Of a stretch of DNA of 64,000 nucleotides, positions 52,373 to 60,908 are shown piece by piece. This DNA is from an uncultured Hyphomonas sp. Lineage in GTDB: Bacteria; Pseudomonadota; Alphaproteobacteria; Caulobacterales; Hyphomonadaceae. Within the stretch, counting starts at the first letter, position 1; each line of letters starts with the position of its first letter. The notes under the pieces are model-generated. The model worked only from the letters and a program-made list of their open reading frames with translations, was not told the DNA's origin and ran no database searches. The position numbers were made by a program, and so were the translations under genes. The stretch is taken from the NCBI RefSeq assembly GCF_963678875.1, contig NZ_OY787457.1, forward strand, positions 806,001 to 870,000. The letters run 5' to 3'.

Positions 52373-52900
52373 ATGCTGGAATTCCTGCTCGAACGCGCGA
52401 ATTACTGGGTCGTCATCGTCCTGATGATGATCGGCCTTTATATCACTTTTGCGTCCCAGAACCTGATCAAGCGGATGGTCGGCCTCGGCCTGTTCCAGAC
52501 CACGATCTGCCTGTTCTACGTCACGCTCGGCAAGGTGTCCGGCGGCACGGCGCCCATCCTGTTCGGCGACGATGCCATTGCGCATCATGGCGCCGGTCAT
52601 GGTGCGGAGGCTGAAGGCGACCATCATTCCGCGCTGGATGCAGTCCTGGCCGCAGGCGGCGAGCACGCCGATCGCGTGGCGCACCTGACAAACACTTATT
52701 CAAACCCGCTGCCGCACGTCCTGATGCTGACGGCCATCGTCGTCGGTGTGGCGACGTTGTCGGTCGGCCTCGCCCTCGTTGTGCGGATCCGCGAAGCCTA
52801 TGGCTCTATCGAGAACGACGAAGTGAACGAAATCGATCTTGAAACCGCGCTGGCCCAGCATGCCGAGGCAGAAAAAGCCGTGAGCGAGGCGACCGCATGA
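52373..52900 (+). CDS. Cation/proton antiporter subunit C (MnhC, NuoK-like) with His-rich insert
   Basis: A 175-residue protein of the NuoK/MnhC family. It has three helices: the first two end near residue 60, and the third follows NPLPHVLMLTAIVVG. Between them is an insert of about 40 residues with seven His (71, 72, 76, 84, 85, 98, 104), and a charged tail follows the last helix. Typical MnhC has about 110-120 residues, so both parts are additions. The next gene overlaps it by 4 nt. Confidence 0.9.
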   Translation: MLEFLLERANYWVVIVLMMIGLYITFASQNLIKRMVGLGLFQTTICLFYVTLGKVSGGTAPILFGDDAIAHHGAGHGAEAEGDHHSALDAVLAAGGEHADRVAHLTNTYSNPLPHVLMLTAIVVGVATLSVGLALVVRIREAYGSIENDEVNEIDLETALAQHAEAEKAVSEATA

Positions 52901-54429
52901 TCGACGCTATTCTGAACGCTGCGCCAGCCTGGGCGCTGTCGCATGCCGCGCCGCTGCTCATCATGGTGCCGCTGTTCCTGGCGCCCTTGCTGGCATTGGT
53001 GCCGACTGGTCGTGTCGCATGGCTGATCTCCATCGCGGCGACGGGCATCAGCTTCCTGTTCGCGCTTATCCTGTTGGGCCTTGTGCAGACTTCGCCAATC
53101 GGCGTCATCTCGTATGAGGTTGGCCGCTGGCCTGTGCCGCTTGGGATTGAGCTGCGCGTCGATGCGCTGAACGCGATGATCCTGCTGATCGTTACGGCGA
53201 TCGGCCTGCTCTCATCGATCTTCTCATGGCCGACCGTGGTTGCGGAAATTCCCAAGCAGAAGCGGGCGCTGTTCTATTCTGCTTTCCTCGTCTGCTTCGC
53301 CGGCCTCAACGGCGTGGCGATCACGGGCGACGCGTTCAACCTGTTCGTCTTCCTCGAGATCTCCTCGATCTCGACCTATGTGCTGGTCGCGCTTGGATCG
53401 GGCCGTGACCGCCGGGCGCTGCCGGCCGCGTTCAACTACCTCATCATGGGGACGATCGGCGCCAGCTTCTACATTGTCGGCATCGGCTTCCTCTACGCCG
53501 CGACGGGTACGCTGAACATGTACCAGATTTCGACGCTTCTGCCGGAACTGGCCGGACACCGCAGCGTGCAGGCGGGCTTTGCGTTCATCCTGGTTGGCCT
53601 CGGCCTGAAGGCGGCCATGTGGCCGCTGCACCAATGGCTGCCGAATGCTTATTCCTACAGCCCCAGCTTCGTGACGATGTTCCTGTCGGCGACGGCGACC
53701 AAGGTCGCGCTCTATGCGCTGATCCGGTTCCTGTTCACCGTGTTCCGTCCTGACTATGGCTTCGAGATCTCCGCCTTCAGCGCGATCCTCATGCCACTCG
53801 GCATTGCGGCCATGGTGGTCTGCAGCTTTCAGGCGGTGTTCCAGACGGATGTCCGCCGGATCCTGGCGTATTCCTCGGTTGCTCAGGTGGGCTACATGAT
53901 CCTCGGCGTGTCGATCGGTACCACGGCAGGCCTGTCGGCCGGCCTGTTCCACCTGGTCAACCACGCCATGATGAAAGGCGCCCTGTTCATGGCGGTCGCC
54001 GGTGTGGTTCTGACCTACCAGGGCACGACTATACGGGACTTTGCCGGACTTGGACGGTCAGCACCGTGGACCATGACAGCATTTGCGATTGCTGCGCTGT
54101 CGCTGATCGGTGTGCCGCTGACGGCGGGCTTCCAGTCCAAGCTCCAGCTCGGCTTTGCCCTGTTTGATCAGGACCTGTGGTGGGCGGTCGGCCTAGTCGT
54201 CTTCTCGTCCTTCCTGGCGGTGATCTATATGGGCCGCGTCCTGGAGGCTGTGTTCTTCCAGCCTCCGGTCAATCCGCGGAAGACGCGCAAGGAGGCTCCG
54301 ATCCTCCTGCTGGTCCCGCTCTGGATCCTGGCCCTGGCCAATCTGTATTTCGGCATTGCGGCGGATTTCCCGCTCGGTCTCGCGCGTGACGCGTCCGCTG
54401 CAGCCTTCGGCGTGGAGGCGTTTAGATGA
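52897..54429 (+). CDS. Proton-conducting antiporter subunit D (first copy)
   Basis: A 510-residue NuoL/M/N-like membrane protein with about fourteen helices. The conserved Glu in a helix is in LFVFLEISSISTYVL and the proton-channel Lys in GLGLKAAMWPLHQWLPNAY; a second Lys is in SATATKVALYAL. It is closest in layout to MnhD and probably moves protons in exchange for cations. Confidence 0.92.
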   Translation: MIDAILNAAPAWALSHAAPLLIMVPLFLAPLLALVPTGRVAWLISIAATGISFLFALILLGLVQTSPIGVISYEVGRWPVPLGIELRVDALNAMILLIVTAIGLLSSIFSWPTVVAEIPKQKRALFYSAFLVCFAGLNGVAITGDAFNLFVFLEISSISTYVLVALGSGRDRRALPAAFNYLIMGTIGASFYIVGIGFLYAATGTLNMYQISTLLPELAGHRSVQAGFAFILVGLGLKAAMWPLHQWLPNAYSYSPSFVTMFLSATATKVALYALIRFLFTVFRPDYGFEISAFSAILMPLGIAAMVVCSFQAVFQTDVRRILAYSSVAQVGYMILGVSIGTTAGLSAGLFHLVNHAMMKGALFMAVAGVVLTYQGTTIRDFAGLGRSAPWTMTAFAIAALSLIGVPLTAGFQSKLQLGFALFDQDLWWAVGLVVFSSFLAVIYMGRVLEAVFFQPPVNPRKTRKEAPILLLVPLWILALANLYFGIAADFPLGLARDASAAAFGVEAFR

Positions 54430-55934
54430 GCCCTGAGACCCTGATCCTCGCCGCACTCGTCCTGCCGCTGCTGATTGCGGCTGGTATTGCCGTGATGGGC
54501 TGGTCGCCGAACCTGCGGGAAGGGGTGACCTTCACCGGCGCGGGCCTCCTGTTTGCCGTGATCATCCTGCTGACCATTCATGTGGCCGGCGGCGAACGCC
54601 CTGAACTGAACCTTGGCCAGGCGGCGCCGGGCCTCAGCCTCGCCTTCAAGCTGGAACCGCTGGGTATGCTGTTCGCCCTCGTGGCAAGCGGCCTCTGGAT
54701 CGTGAACTCGTTCTATTCGGTCGGCTACATGCGCGGGAACCGCGAGCGGAACCAGACGCGGTTCTACATCTGCTTCGCCATCGCCATTTTCGGCGCTCTG
54801 GGCGTGGCGATGTCTGCCAACCTGTTCACGATGTTCGTCTTCTACGAAGTGCTGACGTTGTCGACCTTCCCGCTGGTGACCCACAAGGGCGATGCCGCAG
54901 CCAAGCGCGGCGGACGCATCTACCTGCTGACCCTGATGGGCACCTCCATCGGCCTCCTGCTGCCGGCCGTAATGTGGACCTGGGTCCTCGCCGGGCAGAA
55001 TCTCGATTTCATCCCGGGCGGCCTTCTGGCCGGGGCGGATATCAGCCCGGCCGTCGCCAGCGCGCTGCTGATCCTGTTCGCCTTCGGCGTTGGCAAGGCT
55101 GCGCTGATGCCGGTCCATTTCTGGCTGCCGAACGCCATGGTCGCGCCGACGCCTGTGTCTGCGCTCCTGCACGCCGTGGCCGTCGTGAAGGCCGGTGTGT
55201 TCACGATCATGAAGATCGCCATCTTCATTTTCGGGACGGACCTGCTTGAGGCGACGCCTGCGCGGGAATTCGTGCTGTGGGTCGCCTGTTTCACCATGGT
55301 GGTTGGCTCGCTGATCGCCATGACCAAGGACAATCTCAAGGCGCGGCTGGCCTATTCCACCATTGCGCAGCTCTCCTATGTTGTCGCCGGTGCGATGCTG
55401 GCCGATCCGGCCGGCTGGCTGGGCGGCAGCCTGCAGATCGCCGCGCACGCCGCCGGCAAGATGACGCTGTTCATGTGCGCCGGTGCGATCTACGTCGCTA
55501 CGGGCCTGACCAATATTTCCGACATGCGCGGCCTGGGCCGCAAGATGCCGCTGGTCTTCATTGCCTTCATGATCGGCTCCATGTCGATCATCGGCCTGCC
55601 GCCCTTTGCGGGGGCCTGGCCGAAATACGAGCTGATGCAGGGCGCCATCGACCACGGTAATGTCTACCTGTCGCTGGTCCTGATTGCGTCGTCGCTGCTG
55701 AACATCGCCTATCTGCTGCCGATCCCGCTGCTGGCCCTGTTGCCGCCGCCGGGCACCAAGGAGCCGAAGCCGTTCAAACGTCCGGACGGGGCACCGATGC
55801 CGACAGTCGTCGCGCCGTTGATCACGGCCACGCTGTGTATCATCCTGTTCTTCGCCGTCGGCCCGATTTCCGATTTCCTTGCCCCGACCGTGGGTGACCG
55901 CGTCGAATACATCGCGGATGGAGGCCAGCCATGA
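54426..55934 (+). CDS. Proton-conducting antiporter subunit D-like (second copy)
   Basis: A 502-residue paralogue of the preceding gene with the same channel residues: Glu in MFVFYEVLTLSTFPL and Lys in GVGKAALMPVHFWLPNAM and VVKAGVFTIMK. It overlaps both neighbours by 4 nt. Confidence 0.92.
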   Translation: MSPETLILAALVLPLLIAAGIAVMGWSPNLREGVTFTGAGLLFAVIILLTIHVAGGERPELNLGQAAPGLSLAFKLEPLGMLFALVASGLWIVNSFYSVGYMRGNRERNQTRFYICFAIAIFGALGVAMSANLFTMFVFYEVLTLSTFPLVTHKGDAAAKRGGRIYLLTLMGTSIGLLLPAVMWTWVLAGQNLDFIPGGLLAGADISPAVASALLILFAFGVGKAALMPVHFWLPNAMVAPTPVSALLHAVAVVKAGVFTIMKIAIFIFGTDLLEATPAREFVLWVACFTMVVGSLIAMTKDNLKARLAYSTIAQLSYVVAGAMLADPAGWLGGSLQIAAHAAGKMTLFMCAGAIYVATGLTNISDMRGLGRKMPLVFIAFMIGSMSIIGLPPFAGAWPKYELMQGAIDHGNVYLSLVLIASSLLNIAYLLPIPLLALLPPPGTKEPKPFKRPDGAPMPTVVAPLITATLCIILFFAVGPISDFLAPTVGDRVEYIADGGQP

Positions 55935-56374
55935 GCGACCCGACCGAAAATGGCCGTGACGATTCCGGCCGCTTCGTGAAGCGTGCGGCAGAGTCCGTGC
56001 ACAATCTGAATACGCCGTCGGAAGACGGGATTCATCCGCTGTCGCAGATCCTCTTCGGCTGGACGCACCGCAAGGGCATCGGCAACATCATCTTCTACGT
56101 GTTGATGGCCCTGGCCGTGATCGTCATCTCGGTAGATTTCTTCCACGAGCGGCACGAATACCTGAACTTTGCCAATTATGCCGGCTTCTACGGCGTCTGG
56201 GGCTTTGTCTGCTTCGCGTTCGTTGTGGTCATGGGCTGGCCGCTGGGGCACATGCTGCGCCGCGACGAAAACTATTATGGCGATGCGGGTGGACCGCCTG
56301 AGGGCGTCGATCCTGAGGCGCCGATGGCAGACGACCTGCCGACGCCGCACCATACTTCCGAGGGAGACGCGTGA
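55931..56374 (+). CDS. Small membrane protein inside the antiporter operon
   Basis: A 147-residue protein with two helices (about 50-70 and 85-105), flanked by charged, Pro/Asp-rich soluble ends. I do not recognise its family. Its position between two D-like genes, with 4-nt overlaps at both ends, suggests an accessory subunit. Confidence 0.75.
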   Translation: MSDPTENGRDDSGRFVKRAAESVHNLNTPSEDGIHPLSQILFGWTHRKGIGNIIFYVLMALAVIVISVDFFHERHEYLNFANYAGFYGVWGFVCFAFVVVMGWPLGHMLRRDENYYGDAGGPPEGVDPEAPMADDLPTPHHTSEGDA

Positions 56375-58134
56375 TGCCGTCCATGCTGGCAGGTCTCAAT
56401 CCCGGATGGGTGCTGATCATTGCAGGCATCGCAAGCCTGTTCATCACCATGCGCCAGGTGCGCCAGGCGGTTACCATTATCGCGCCGTTGCTGGCACTTG
56501 GGCTGCTGGTGACCGCGCCGCAGAATGTCGACCTGGTGACGACGCAGGTGCTTGGCCTGAAAATGGTGCTCTACCGCGTCGATTCGCTGAACTTCATCTT
56601 CAGTCTCGCCTTCCTGATCGCCGGTGTCCTGAACGGCATTTACGCCCTGCATTCCGATGACCGGATCCAGGATGGCGCCGCGCTGTTCTATGCCGGCGCC
56701 GCCGTTGCCGCGACGCTGGCTGGCGACCTGATGACCCTGTTCGTGTTCTGGGAACTGACGGCGATCAGCTCTGTCTTCCTGATCCTGCGGGCGCAGACCA
56801 AGGCGGCTTACTATGCTGCCATGCGGTATCTGGGCGTGCAGGTCCTGTCCGGCGTGCTGCTGCTGAACGGGCTTGCCTATGTGCTGAAGTCCCGCGGGCA
56901 CCTGTCTCTGGAAGCCTTCACCGATCTGTCCGATCCGGGCGTCCTGTTCATCTTCATCGCGTTCGGCATCAAGGCAGCCTTCCCGCTGCTGCACAACTGG
57001 CTGCAGGATGCGTATCCGAAGGCAACCGTTGTCGGCTCCGTCGTCCTGTCGGTCTACACGACCAAACTGGCCGTCTATGCGCTGGCCCGCATGTTCCCGG
57101 GGCAGGAGCACCTGATCTGGATCGGCGCCACGATGACGGTCTTCCCGGTCTTCTTCGCCGTGATCGAAAACGATCTGCGCCGTGTTCTGTCCTATTCGAT
57201 CAACAACCAGGTCGGCTTCATGGTCTGCGGCGTCGGTGTCGGTACGAACCTGGCGATCAATGGCGTCGCCGCGCACGCCTTTGCGGATATCTTCTTTAAA
57301 GGCCTGCTGATGATGTCGATGGGCGCCGTGCTCTATCGCACCGGCACGGTGAAGGCGAGCCAGCTGGGCGGGCTGCACCGTTCCATGCCCTGGACGACCC
57401 TGTTCTGCATCATCGGGGCAATGGCCATCTCGGCATTCCCGCTATTCTCGGCCTTCGTGACCAAGTCGATGATCATTTCCGAGGTCGCGCATGCCGGTTA
57501 CGCCGTGATCTTCCTGATGCTCATGTTTGCGTCGGCCGGTGTGCTTGAGCACTCGGGCATCAAGATCCCGTATTACGCCTTCTTCGGCCATGACAGCGGA
57601 CTGCGCGTGAAAGAAGCGCCGTTCAACATGCTGCTGGCCATGGGTATCGCGGCCTTCCTCAGCGTTTTCCTCGGCTTGCCGGCGCTGTTCCCGGGCTTCG
57701 GGCATGAATGGCTTTACGGTCTGTTGCCCTACAAAGAGGAGGCGATGGGGTATTCCCAACATCACCTGTTCTCGTTCGATCACATCATCACGCAGTTCCA
57801 GCTGCTGATCTTCGCGATCTTCGCCTTCGTCCTGCTGAAACGCTTCCACGTCTACCCGCCAGAGAAACGCGGTGTGATCCTCGACAGCGACTGGACCTAC
57901 CGCAAGGTTGGCTACAGCCTCGTGACCTGGGCGGGCACCGTGTGGGGCAAGGCAGGTCCGGCGATGACGGCGGCTTTCTTCCGGATCACCAGCCGTGCCT
58001 ACAATTTCATCGAAGCGGCGTTCAGCCCGCGGGGCGAACTGGCACGCGGCGGCGCGCTCAACGGGGCGATGACGATCTGGACGGCAGCGCTTCTGGGTAT
58101 CGTCCTGCTCCTGTCCTTCATGGCCGTTGGCTAG
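56371..58134 (+). CDS. Proton-conducting antiporter subunit D-like (third copy)
   Basis: A 587-residue NuoL/M/N-like protein with about fourteen to sixteen helices. The channel Glu is in LFVFWELTAISSVFL and the Lys in FGIKAAFPLLHNWLQDAYPK, with another in VYTTKLAVYAL. The C-terminal extension beyond the usual D length (near SDWTYRKVGYSL) and its size suggest it could stand in for the N-terminal NuoL-like part of MrpA. It is the last gene of the operon and is followed by a terminator. Confidence 0.9.
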   Translation: MMPSMLAGLNPGWVLIIAGIASLFITMRQVRQAVTIIAPLLALGLLVTAPQNVDLVTTQVLGLKMVLYRVDSLNFIFSLAFLIAGVLNGIYALHSDDRIQDGAALFYAGAAVAATLAGDLMTLFVFWELTAISSVFLILRAQTKAAYYAAMRYLGVQVLSGVLLLNGLAYVLKSRGHLSLEAFTDLSDPGVLFIFIAFGIKAAFPLLHNWLQDAYPKATVVGSVVLSVYTTKLAVYALARMFPGQEHLIWIGATMTVFPVFFAVIENDLRRVLSYSINNQVGFMVCGVGVGTNLAINGVAAHAFADIFFKGLLMMSMGAVLYRTGTVKASQLGGLHRSMPWTTLFCIIGAMAISAFPLFSAFVTKSMIISEVAHAGYAVIFLMLMFASAGVLEHSGIKIPYYAFFGHDSGLRVKEAPFNMLLAMGIAAFLSVFLGLPALFPGFGHEWLYGLLPYKEEAMGYSQHHLFSFDHIITQFQLLIFAIFAFVLLKRFHVYPPEKRGVILDSDWTYRKVGYSLVTWAGTVWGKAGPAMTAAFFRITSRAYNFIEAAFSPRGELARGGALNGAMTIWTAALLGIVLLLSFMAVG

Positions 58135-58161
58135 ACAAGGCTGCCTGAAATTTGATCACTG

Positions 58162-58204
58162 ACGCGGCCTCCACCTTTCCGGTGGGGGCCGCGTCTGCAT
58201 TTTC
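58162..58204 (+). terminator. Terminator of the antiporter operon
   Basis: ACGCGGCC with CCACC pairs with GGTGG and GGCCGCGT around a TTTCC loop, followed after a few bases by a short T-run (ATTTT). It lies about 30 nt after the last antiporter gene. Confidence 0.78.
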
Positions 58205-58270
58205 GGGATTTACGTTTCTTACCTTCGCACTAGGTGCTGGCCGGTAAACGGGTTTCAGGGGGCAGGGCAG

Positions 58271-58687
58271 GTGTCGGACACAAATACGGTTGAGCAGGAG
58301 GGGCCGCAGGACCTGGTCGCTCACGCTTCGAGGATCGTCGCCGCCTATGTCGGCAACAACACGGTGGCCTCCGCGGATCTTCCGGACCTGATCCGTCTGG
58401 TGCACCGGTCACTGGCGGACGTGGCCGGCGGCGAGCCCCAGCCGCACGAGCCCAAACCTGCTGTCCCTGTTGCGAAATCGGTTTCGGACAATTTCCTCAT
58501 CTGCCTGGAGGACGGGAAGAAGTTCAAATCCCTGAAGCGGCATTTGCGGACCGCTTATGACATGACGCCGGAAGAATACCGGGCGAAATGGAACCTTCCG
58601 GCAGACTATCCGATGGTCGCGCCGGGCTATTCGCGTCAGCGTTCAAAACTTGCCAAGAAGATGGGGCTTGGCCGCGCAGAAAAGTAG
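58271..58687 (+). CDS. MucR family transcriptional regulator
   Basis: A 138-residue MucR/Ros-type regulator. The DNA-binding block is ICLEDGKKFKSLKRHLRTAY followed by DMTPEEYRAKW and PADYPMVAPGYSRQRS. The zinc-ligand set is incomplete: the usual second His (THY) is Ala (TAY), so zinc binding may be weak or absent, a variant that occurs in other alphaproteobacteria. MucR proteins are H-NS-like silencers of AT-rich DNA. The start is GTG. It is not clear what it regulates here. Confidence 0.9.
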   Translation: MSDTNTVEQEGPQDLVAHASRIVAAYVGNNTVASADLPDLIRLVHRSLADVAGGEPQPHEPKPAVPVAKSVSDNFLICLEDGKKFKSLKRHLRTAYDMTPEEYRAKWNLPADYPMVAPGYSRQRSKLAKKMGLGRAEK

Positions 58688-58767
58688 AAGAACTGGGCCG
58701 CGAATACTTGTCGTTCCGGAGGCGAAACAAAATACTCCGGTAATCTTGGTTAACAAAACATCACAAA

Positions 58768-58820
58768 GACTCTTGATTCGGACCTGCAACTCGCGCGATA
58801 GGTGATTCTATCGAATCACC
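58768..58820. promoter_or_regulatory. GANTC cluster and palindrome upstream of the PAS gene
   Basis: Four GANTC sites (58768, 58775, 58804, 58813) lie within 50 bp. The last two sit in a perfect inverted repeat, GGTGATTC-TATC-GAATCACC (58801-58820), ending 16 nt before the PAS gene ATG. GANTC is the target of the cell-cycle methylase CcrM in this bacterial group, so methylation-dependent control is possible. Confidence 0.55.
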
Positions 58821-58836
58821 ACGGGGGTGGCTGAAG

Positions 58837-59334
58837 ATGACCAAACAGAATGTTTTCAGAGGCGTAACGGCTGTCCAGCGCAGTCTCGTCGACTATTGGT
58901 GCCGACTGGGCGAATCGGATGGCGTCCCACGCCGCGAATCGATTGACCCGGGACACCTGCGGTCCGTGCTGGCCAGCATTTCCATCGTAGAGTTCGACGA
59001 ATCGGGCGCAGGGCGCTTCCGGATTGCAGGCTCCCGCCTGCGGGACCTGCTGGGCTTCGAAGCCCGCGGCCGCCGGATCGAGGATGTCGCCGGCACTGCG
59101 GCCGAGACTTTCTCGCTTGGTCTCTCTGCTGCCATCGACCGGGGCGCACCGGTTGGCGGCGTCATCGAAACCGGGGCGCGGCTGCATGCCTGGCTTCGCC
59201 TGCCGCTGGCCGGTGCCGATGGCCGGATCAGTCAAGTGCTGTGCCATGACGAGGAACTCGCCAGCCGCCGCCTGCTGCTCACCCCGCCGGGTGGCGCAGC
59301 TATCCACCAGAAATCGAACTTATACGCCGCCTGA
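58837..59334 (+). CDS. PAS_5-type PAS domain protein
   Basis: A 165-residue protein of the PAS_5 (DUF1457) family: the block YWCRLGESDGVPRRESIDP at the N terminus and the FRIAGSRLRDLLGFEARGR core are typical. No output domain is attached. Several such proteins act in flagellar or cell-cycle regulation, but the role here is not known. Confidence 0.82.
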   Translation: MTKQNVFRGVTAVQRSLVDYWCRLGESDGVPRRESIDPGHLRSVLASISIVEFDESGAGRFRIAGSRLRDLLGFEARGRRIEDVAGTAAETFSLGLSAAIDRGAPVGGVIETGARLHAWLRLPLAGADGRISQVLCHDEELASRRLLLTPPGGAAIHQKSNLYAA

Positions 59335-59436
59335 ATCCCTGCCGCACCGGGCACGGCGTTGCGGGGATAGGAAAGTTATCCTACACTGCCTGATCTCGGG
59401 TAGTCTTCTGCCTGTTCCAGATAGCAGGAGGATGAC

Positions 59437-59802
59437 TTGTCGGATTTCGATCCCCGGAAAGATGAAGACCGCGCCTATCTCGCCGGTGCCTTGACCGCTT
59501 ATGCGCTTGGGCTGAAAGCGGAAGAGGTGCTGGGCGGCGGACGCGGCTCCGCAGCGGAGTCACGGGCGAGGCAAGTCGCGATGTACCTGCTGCGCGCCAG
59601 CCTTGGCATGAGCCTCAGCCGCGTCGCCCGTGCCTTCGGCCGTGACCGGTCCACCGTGGCCCATGCCTGTCATGTCATCGAGGACCTTCGCGACGATCCT
59701 GACTTCGACCTCTGGGTGGAGCAGCTCTCTCTGGGCCTGTGCAGCGTGGCTGTTTTGAGCGGTACGTCCTATGACGATGCGAGGATCGCCTGTGCCGGTT
59801 AG
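59437..59802 (+). CDS. DnaA domain IV-like DNA-binding protein
   Basis: A 121-residue protein with no AAA+ part. GRDRSTVAHACHVIED at residues 68-83 matches the helix-turn-helix signature of the DnaA C-terminal domain, preceded by the AMYLLRASLGMSLSRVARAF helix region. The start is TTG with AGGAGGATGAC upstream. It may bind DnaA-box-like sequences. It is overlapped by the DUF6456 gene. Confidence 0.8.
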   Translation: MSDFDPRKDEDRAYLAGALTAYALGLKAEEVLGGGRGSAAESRARQVAMYLLRASLGMSLSRVARAFGRDRSTVAHACHVIEDLRDDPDFDLWVEQLSLGLCSVAVLSGTSYDDARIACAG

Positions 59803-60436
59803 ACGCGACCATATTCTGACAGGGTGGCGGACATGCCGCCTGCTGCGCACGGGCGGCCTGATCGTGCGGGATGGCGCGGCTTTCCGGGTCCATCAGTGGG
59901 CAGATGAGCGCAGCCGCCGTTGCGGGCGCCTTCCGGCCCATGTCGTGGCGCGCCTGAAGGCGGCTGATTTCCTGACCGCTTTCCGTGGCGATCCGGACCG
60001 ATTGGTGCAGGCCGGTGACCTGCCGCTGGAAAGGCCGCGACCGGTCGCTGCGCCGGCGTTGATGGATGAGATCGCAAAGGTCCGCGTACTGGATCATCTC
60101 GCCAGTTCGGAGCCGCAAGCTGTTCGCCTTCGCGCGGCAGCGGGGCGGTTCAGGGCGGACTACCACCTCGCGGCTTCGCCGGGGCGGTTGCGGACTGATG
60201 ACCCGAAATCCCGGGCCGCCGCGCGTGACCGGCTGCTGGCGGTCGAGCAGTCGCTCGGGCCCGGCAGGGCAGGCATGGCCGAGATGCTGGTGCTTGACAG
60301 GTTCACACCGTCTGCGCTTCGCGAGCGAACGGGCGCCGGTCTGGAAGACGCGCGCAATGTGATGATGGATCTGGCGGGGGTCTATCGCCTCATCATGCCG
60401 GATCAGGAAGCGGACAGGGCTTTCGCATCGTCCTGA
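59792..60436 (+). CDS. DUF6456 domain-containing protein
   Basis: A 214-residue, basic, helical protein matching the DUF6456 layout (RFRADYHLAASPGRLRTDDP and VLDRFTPSALRERTGAG). Its C-terminal part looks like a helix-turn-helix. A GTG at 59792 has GAGGAT upstream and gives an 11-nt overlap with the previous gene; an ATG at 59771 lacks a ribosome binding site. The 3' end overlaps the convergent sufE by 34 nt. Function unknown. Confidence 0.75.
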   Translation: MPVRRDHILTGWRTCRLLRTGGLIVRDGAAFRVHQWADERSRRCGRLPAHVVARLKAADFLTAFRGDPDRLVQAGDLPLERPRPVAAPALMDEIAKVRVLDHLASSEPQAVRLRAAAGRFRADYHLAASPGRLRTDDPKSRAAARDRLLAVEQSLGPGRAGMAEMLVLDRFTPSALRERTGAGLEDARNVMMDLAGVYRLIMPDQEADRAFASS

Positions 60437-60834
60437 ATGCGCGCGAGCATGGAAGCGAGCCCGTTGGAGCGCTGGGCCGTCAGTGCGCCGCTGACGCCGA
60501 TTTCGTCCAGGAAGGCCTTGGCGTCGAAGGACAGGATCTCTTCCCGTGTCGCGCCGGAATAGAGCTGGACGAGCAGGGCGATCAGGCCGGACACGATCAT
60601 CGCATCGGATTCTGCCCGCAGCACCAGCTTGCCATCGTCCCGGCCGGTGACCAGCCAGACCTGGCTGGCACAGCCGCGCACGCGGGTTTCTTCGGTCCGT
60701 TCATGCGGTTCCAGCGGCGGGTTCGCCTTGCCCAGATCGATGATGTGGGCGTAGCGCGCCTCCCAGTCTTCGAGCCAGGAGAAGTCTTCGCGGATGTCGG
60801 CGGCGGTTTCGGCAATGCTCATGGGCGCTGACAT
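60403..60834 (-). CDS. sufE: SufE family Fe-S cluster sulfur acceptor
   Basis: A 143-residue protein; SufE receives persulfide from the SufS desulfurase and passes it to the SufBCD scaffold. The reactive Cys lies in VRGCASQVWL, and the FSWLEDWEARYAHIIDLGK block is standard. Start at 60834 or, 12 nt later, at 60822; neither has a strong ribosome binding site. No other suf gene is near. Confidence 0.93.
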   Translation of the reverse strand: MSAPMSIAETAADIREDFSWLEDWEARYAHIIDLGKANPPLEPHERTEETRVRGCASQVWLVTGRDDGKLVLRAESDAMIVSGLIALLVQLYSGATREEILSFDAKAFLDEIGVSGALTAQRSNGLASMLARIQDDAKALSAS

Positions 60835-60850
60835 GGGGCATCCGGCCCCA

Positions 60851-60884
60851 AAAGAAAACCCCCGGCAGCCATCGGCCCCGGGGG
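60851..60884 (-). terminator. Terminator of the secreted-protein gene
   Basis: CCCCCGG pairs with CCGGGGG around a loop of about 12 nt, and on the minus strand it is followed by TTTTCTTTT. It lies just downstream of the gene at 60909. Confidence 0.85.
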
Positions 60885-60908
60885 TAAAGGTTGAGAGATG
60901 GAAGGGGC

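Noticed and set aside
54225..55655. Long minus-strand reading frame opposite the antiporter D-like genes
   Set aside because: Its very high Arg/Gln/His content and full overlap with membrane-protein genes mark it as a shadow.
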